DNA of 64,000 nucleotides from the NCBI RefSeq assembly GCF_949628265.1, contig NC_088788.1, forward strand, positions 34,520,335 to 34,584,334. The letters run 5' to 3'. The notes beneath the pieces are model-generated. The model was not told where the DNA came from and did not search any database. It worked only from the letters and a program-made list of their open reading frames with translations. The position numbers and the translations under genes are program-made. Source of the DNA: Cloeon dipterum. Lineage: Eukaryota > Arthropoda > Insecta > Ephemeroptera > Baetidae. This document shows positions 60,950-64,000 of the stretch, piece after piece. Each line of letters begins with the position of its first letter. Position 1 is the first letter of the stretch.

Positions 60950-61225
60950 AGATATATATACAACAAAGTTGTATATACAACAATGTATATCCTATATATA
61001 CAACAATGTTGTATACCTACAACAATGAATAACCTATATATACAACAATGTTGTATACCTACAACAACGGTATATCCTATATATACAACAATGTTGTATA
61101 CCTACAACAACGGTATATCCTATATATACAACAATTGTTGTATACCTACAACAACGGTATATCCTATATATACAACAATTGTTGTATACCTACAACAACG
61201 GTATGTCCTATACCTACAACAATAG
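60950..61225. repeat. Palindromic minisatellite, unit 43-44 bp
   Basis: About six units of CCTATATATACAACAATGTT... with the second half GTATACCTACAACAACGGTA. Each unit contains the palindrome TATACAACAATTGTTGTATA or a one-base-shorter version. Long open frames across it (YIYNN.. / IPTT.. repeats) are a product of the repetition. Confidence 0.85.
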
Positions 61226-61259
61226 CAATCTGGCAACATCGCAGAATGGGCGGCAACGA

Positions 61260-61423
61260 CAAGCACTGAAAATGAAAAGCCCGTGGACGACACCGACTGC
61301 CGGCGCCGGCTCACGGTCGTCGCCGCCATCTTGCCAAGCGGAGAGCGGAGCGCGGACCGGAGCGGAACTGTGAAAATTCCGGAAAACGAAGCCACGAGCA
61401 CCAGAAAACAGGAAATGCTAGTG
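61260..61423 (+). promoter_or_regulatory. YY1-motif promoter and 5' exon of a plus-strand transcript
   Basis: A CpG-rich block contains GCCGCCATCTTG (61322-61333), the YY1 site common just after start sites of housekeeping promoters. It ends at GCTAGTG|GTAAGC, a good donor, at 61423. An acceptor (TATTGTTCACAG) follows 69 bp later. I infer the 5' leader of the plus-strand gene whose first ATG is at 63820. Confidence 0.45.
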
Positions 61424-61492
61424 GTAAGCGAACAAAGAAAGCGGTCGCCAACTTTGCAAATCACACAGGAAGATTCGCCGTATTGTTCACAG

Positions 61493-62313
61493 GGACAAAC
61501 GACCTGGGGACGACCCTGCGCGTCCAAGTCTGGACGGTGCCGATTCCCGCGTGGCATGGACACGACCCGAGGAAGGAAGGATTTGGCCTTGTTGAGGTGA
61601 GTTTTAGCAGTGAAATTAGCACTGTGGGCTAATAATAAACCTGCCTTGTCTAGGTTGAGCAGCAGGCCCAGCAAATGTCGTCCGCAGTGGCGACGAAATG
61701 CAAAACAGGACACCTGGACGGTGCCGATTTTTGTTCGGTCGAGGAAGGAAGGGTTAGGCCTTGTTGAGGTGAGATTTAGCAGTGAAATTAGCACTGTGGG
61801 CTAATAATAAACCTGCCTTGTCTAGGTTGAGCAGCAGGCCCAGCAAATGTCGTCCGCAGTGGCGACGAAATGCAAAACAGGACACCTGGATGGTGCCGAT
61901 TTTTGTTCGGTCGAGGAAGGAAGATTTTTGTGCGGTCGAGGAAGGAAGGGTTAGGCCTTGTTGAGGTGAGTATTTTAGCAGTGAAATTAGCACTGTGGGC
62001 TAATAATAAACCTGCCTTGTCTAGGTTGAGCAGCAGGCCCAGCAAATGTCGTCCGCAGTGGCGTTCAAATGCAAAACAGGACACCTGGACGGTGCCGATT
62101 TTTGTGCGGTCGAGGAAGGAAGGGTTAGGCCTTGTTGAGGTGAGTATTTTAGCAGTGAAATTAGCACTGTGGGCTAATAATAAACCTGCCTTGTCTAGGT
62201 TGAGCAGCAGGCCCAGCAAATGTCGTCCGCAGTGGCGTTCAAATGCAAAACATGACACCTGGACGGTGCAGATTTTTGTGCGGTCGAGGAAGGAAGGGTT
62301 AGGCCTTGTTGAG
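61493..62313 (+). repeat. Tandem array of an exon-intron unit (172 bp)
   Basis: Each unit is a 115-bp segment bounded by an acceptor (CTTGTCTAG) and a donor (TTGAG|GTGAG) plus a 57-59-bp spacer. The 115-bp segments are at 61654-61768, 61826-61965 (140 bp, with a 25-bp internal duplication), 62025-62139 and 62199-62313. A diverged founder segment is at 61493-61596, also between acceptor and donor. The units are nearly identical, so amplification is recent. 115 is not a multiple of 3, and segment ends and starts do not keep one frame, so splicing them in would act as untranslated or frame-shifting exons. Very long frames on either strand arise from the 174-bp spacing of two units and are not taken as genes. 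Confidence 0.85.
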
Positions 62314-62351
62314 GTGAGTTTTAGCAGTGAAATTAGCACTGTGGGCTAATA

Positions 62352-62715
62352 ATGCTTCTTTCTACACATACCTCAAATTGACAGTCATCCTTGCAAATGT
62401 TTATTCGCCATTCATTTTAGCATGAATCTTATGATCTCCCAATCCAAAATATTGGTAAAGGGGGGGTATGTCAGTTTTTTGGAGAAAATATAATTAAATT
62501 ACAGTTACCGTGAATTCAATTGTACCTAGTTTACTGTAAAAATTTTTATTATATTATGGATGATGGGTGCACTGGACGTTGGTTGAATTAGAGGTGGATT
62601 TTGGATTGGGTGATCCATTAGATTTATGCTAAAATGAGTGGTGAGTAAACATTTTTCACGGATGACTGTCAATCACTTGAACCATCAATTTGAGGAATGT
62701 GTAGAAAGAAGCAGT
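62352..62715. mobile_element. MITE-like inverted repeat
   Basis: GCTTCTTTCTACACATACCT at 62352 is mirrored by GTGTAGAAAGAAGC ending near 62712. The arms continue inwards for about 110 bp (GACAGTCATCC, CCCAATCCAAAA and complements) with a 12-17-bp insertion in the right arm. It begins directly where the tandem exon array stops. Confidence 0.75.
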
Positions 62716-63819
62716 GAAATTGGAATTTGCAAAAATTATTCTGTTCCTGCTGTTACAGCACTTAGGACGAGCTGCGGCTGCTGTTCTGAAGAGCGAGCAT
62801 TGGCCTTAAACAGAGCTACGACCGCACGAGATTTCGTCCTGTGACAAGTATTTTTAAGAGCTACGACAGCTCTTAAAAGTTTTTCAGTGTAGCATTACAT
62901 ATTTTGCTATACCTGGAATTTATTGTTACATAAGCAAACCTGTAATTCAATTCTCTTAAATTTAACGGTACCTACTATGATTTGCATTATTGTTACACAG
63001 GCAGTCAAATTTTATAACTTGCATTGGAACCATTATCAATAAATTTTATCTCCCGCTGATGAATTCCTGCTTTGAATTTTTCATCACACCCAAGATCTTA
63101 TACACATTTTGAACTACCCATAGTCCGAGAAATGGAATATAAATACTTATTACTCATTTTTGACCACTTCGATATCTTGACTCTCAGACGTGTTTGTAGA
63201 GTACACAAGTGGATTTTCATTGCTGGGGGCCCTGATTGGAAGTCAAAATTTTGTACCCACTTAATTTTATTAATCCCTCGGTTCGGACCACCCCTTTGTT
63301 GGCTGGGGGTCCTGGTTTAGCCAGGAAATTCAGGAGGTAAAGCCGCCAGAGGTTGTGATTATATCCATTCCCGTATTTAAGATTTCATACGTCAAGATGT
63401 ATATCGCTTGCACTGTAAATCTTAGCATCATGGAATCGACTGTACATGTAAGTAGCAGAGAACTCCAATGTTTATGAAATTCATAATAAATGTTCTGGTG
63501 TCGATGGGAAAACACAATCAGTGTTTTATTAATACAATTTTTTACAATAACTTTTTTGTGAATCTGCGGCAGCTAGATTGGCTACAAATACATAAACATC
63601 ATTCTCCAAACAAAAAGAGGTGACAGCACAGTATTATTATTGCATCTTCACTTGCAATCAGGGAATGGAACTTTGAGAGTGTAAGAGGGGGAACAGCAGG
63701 CAAACAGAACATGTTTCAACACTGCTCAAATTCAATTAGATCTGCAGCTCTGGGTACTCTTTGCTTGTGCTCCTGCTCTTTAGTCTGTATGTGATCTGTG
63801 ATTCAAGCGGTTTTGTAAA
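62716..63819 (+). other. 5' leader or promoter interval before the last gene
   Basis: Apart from the F-box-like fragment, nothing secure. A small hairpin (AAGAGCTACGACAGCTCTTA, near 62855) and ordinary AT-rich sequence are present. If the YY1 exon belongs to the ATG at 63820, this interval is the last 5' UTR intron plus the end of the leader. Confidence 0.35.
63072..63320 (+). pseudogene. F-box-like fragment
   Basis: The frame reads ELPIVREMEYKYLLLIFDHF, then DILTLRRVCRVHKWI and DWKSKF. This follows the F-box pattern (LP....L..IF..L....L.+...VC+.W.......LWKS..). The sequence after KSKF is not recognisable and a stop follows at 63318. No leucine-rich or WD repeats are nearby, so it is either one exon of an unfinished gene model or a decayed copy. 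Confidence 0.35.
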
Positions 63820-64000
63820 ATGGCACAAACACTGTCAATCACAAATGGCAAGACCTTCAAAAGTTTTAGTGATCTTTCAGAGGCAATTAAGGCATTGGAA
63901 CAAGAAACCTTCATTGTGTATACATGCCTAAGCAGCAACTACATAAAAATCTCTGACAAGGTGGTTGATGCAGCGGCCAGGGCCAAATTGGAGACAAAGA
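63820..64000 (+). CDS. N-terminus of a ZSWIM3-like protein (runs off the window)
   Basis: ATG at 63820 opens 60 codons without a stop to the window end: MAQTLSITNGKTFKSFSDLS..., EAIKALEQETFIVYTCLSSN..., KISDKVVDAAARAKLETK. The pattern GK.F.S..DL..AI...E...F.VY...S..... resembles the N-terminal domain of ZSWIM3/ZSWIM1-type proteins, domesticated MULE-transposase relatives with a SWIM zinc finger. Only the start is visible, so the family call is tentative; the coding nature is supported by even codon use and the lack of stops. Confidence 0.45.
   Translation, partial: MAQTLSITNGKTFKSFSDLSEAIKALEQETFIVYTCLSSNYIKISDKVVDAAARAKLETK

Noticed and set aside
60923-61269. Open frames of about 70-100 codons rich in YIYNN and IPTT
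   Set aside because: They only translate the 43-44-bp minisatellite.
61493-62313. CRISPR array
   Set aside because: Units are 172 bp and near-identical throughout, with no short repeats alternating with unique spacers, and the DNA is eukaryotic.
61120-62349. Open frames of up to 224 codons on both strands in the tandem array
   Set aside because: The 172-174-bp period keeps frames open by repetition; the splice-bounded 115-bp unit explains the sequence better.
1-64000. tRNA and rRNA genes
   Set aside because: No B-box (GGTTCGAATCC-type) with a matching A-box and no rRNA-like conserved stretch was seen on either strand.

Overview
The window looks like nuclear DNA of an arthropod, most likely an insect. 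Genes are split by GT-AG introns from 51 bp to about 15 kb, the background is AT-rich without obvious CpG loss, decayed LINE and foldback/MITE repeats are frequent, and the gene families are metazoan. The order cannot be read from the sequence. Exon edges were read by eye from splice consensus and reading phase; a few may be off by a base.

Layout. (1) 0-9 kb, plus strand: three tandem TREX-type DEDDh 3'-5' exonuclease genes with the same three-exon structure. The first is cut by the window edge, the third looks intact, and the middle one has lost two catalytic residues. (2) 9-17.2 kb: gene-poor. It holds two diverged copies of one 2-kb segment, a 2.2-kb foldback element inside the second copy, and a relic of a TREX last exon at 17.05-17.21 kb, so the TREX cluster was once larger. 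(3) 17.3-57 kb, minus strand: one long gene for a Puratrophin-1/PLEKHG4-like Rho guanine-nucleotide exchange factor. Twenty-five coding exons are legible (about 1167 residues), with an N-terminal CRAL-TRIO-like part, a spectrin-like helical part, a DH domain and a PH domain. Its largest introns carry GC-richer islands, repeats and two candidate alternative first exons. (4) 58.8-61 kb, minus strand: a small Mic19/CHCHD3-like gene and USB1, the U6 snRNA 3' exonuclease, with a legible 5' UTR exon. (5) 61-64 kb, plus strand: a YY1-motif promoter/first exon, a tandem array whose 172-bp unit contains its own splice acceptor, 115-bp 'exon' and donor, a MITE, an F-box-like relic, and the first 60 codons of a ZSWIM3-like gene running off the end.

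The genes do not form one pathway. TREX enzymes degrade DNA 3' ends and limit cytosolic DNA, USB1 trims U6 snRNA, Mic19 shapes mitochondrial cristae, and the RhoGEF controls the cytoskeleton. The points most worth following are the catalytically altered TREX paralogue beside intact sisters, and the self-duplicating exon-intron unit in what appears to be a 5' leader.
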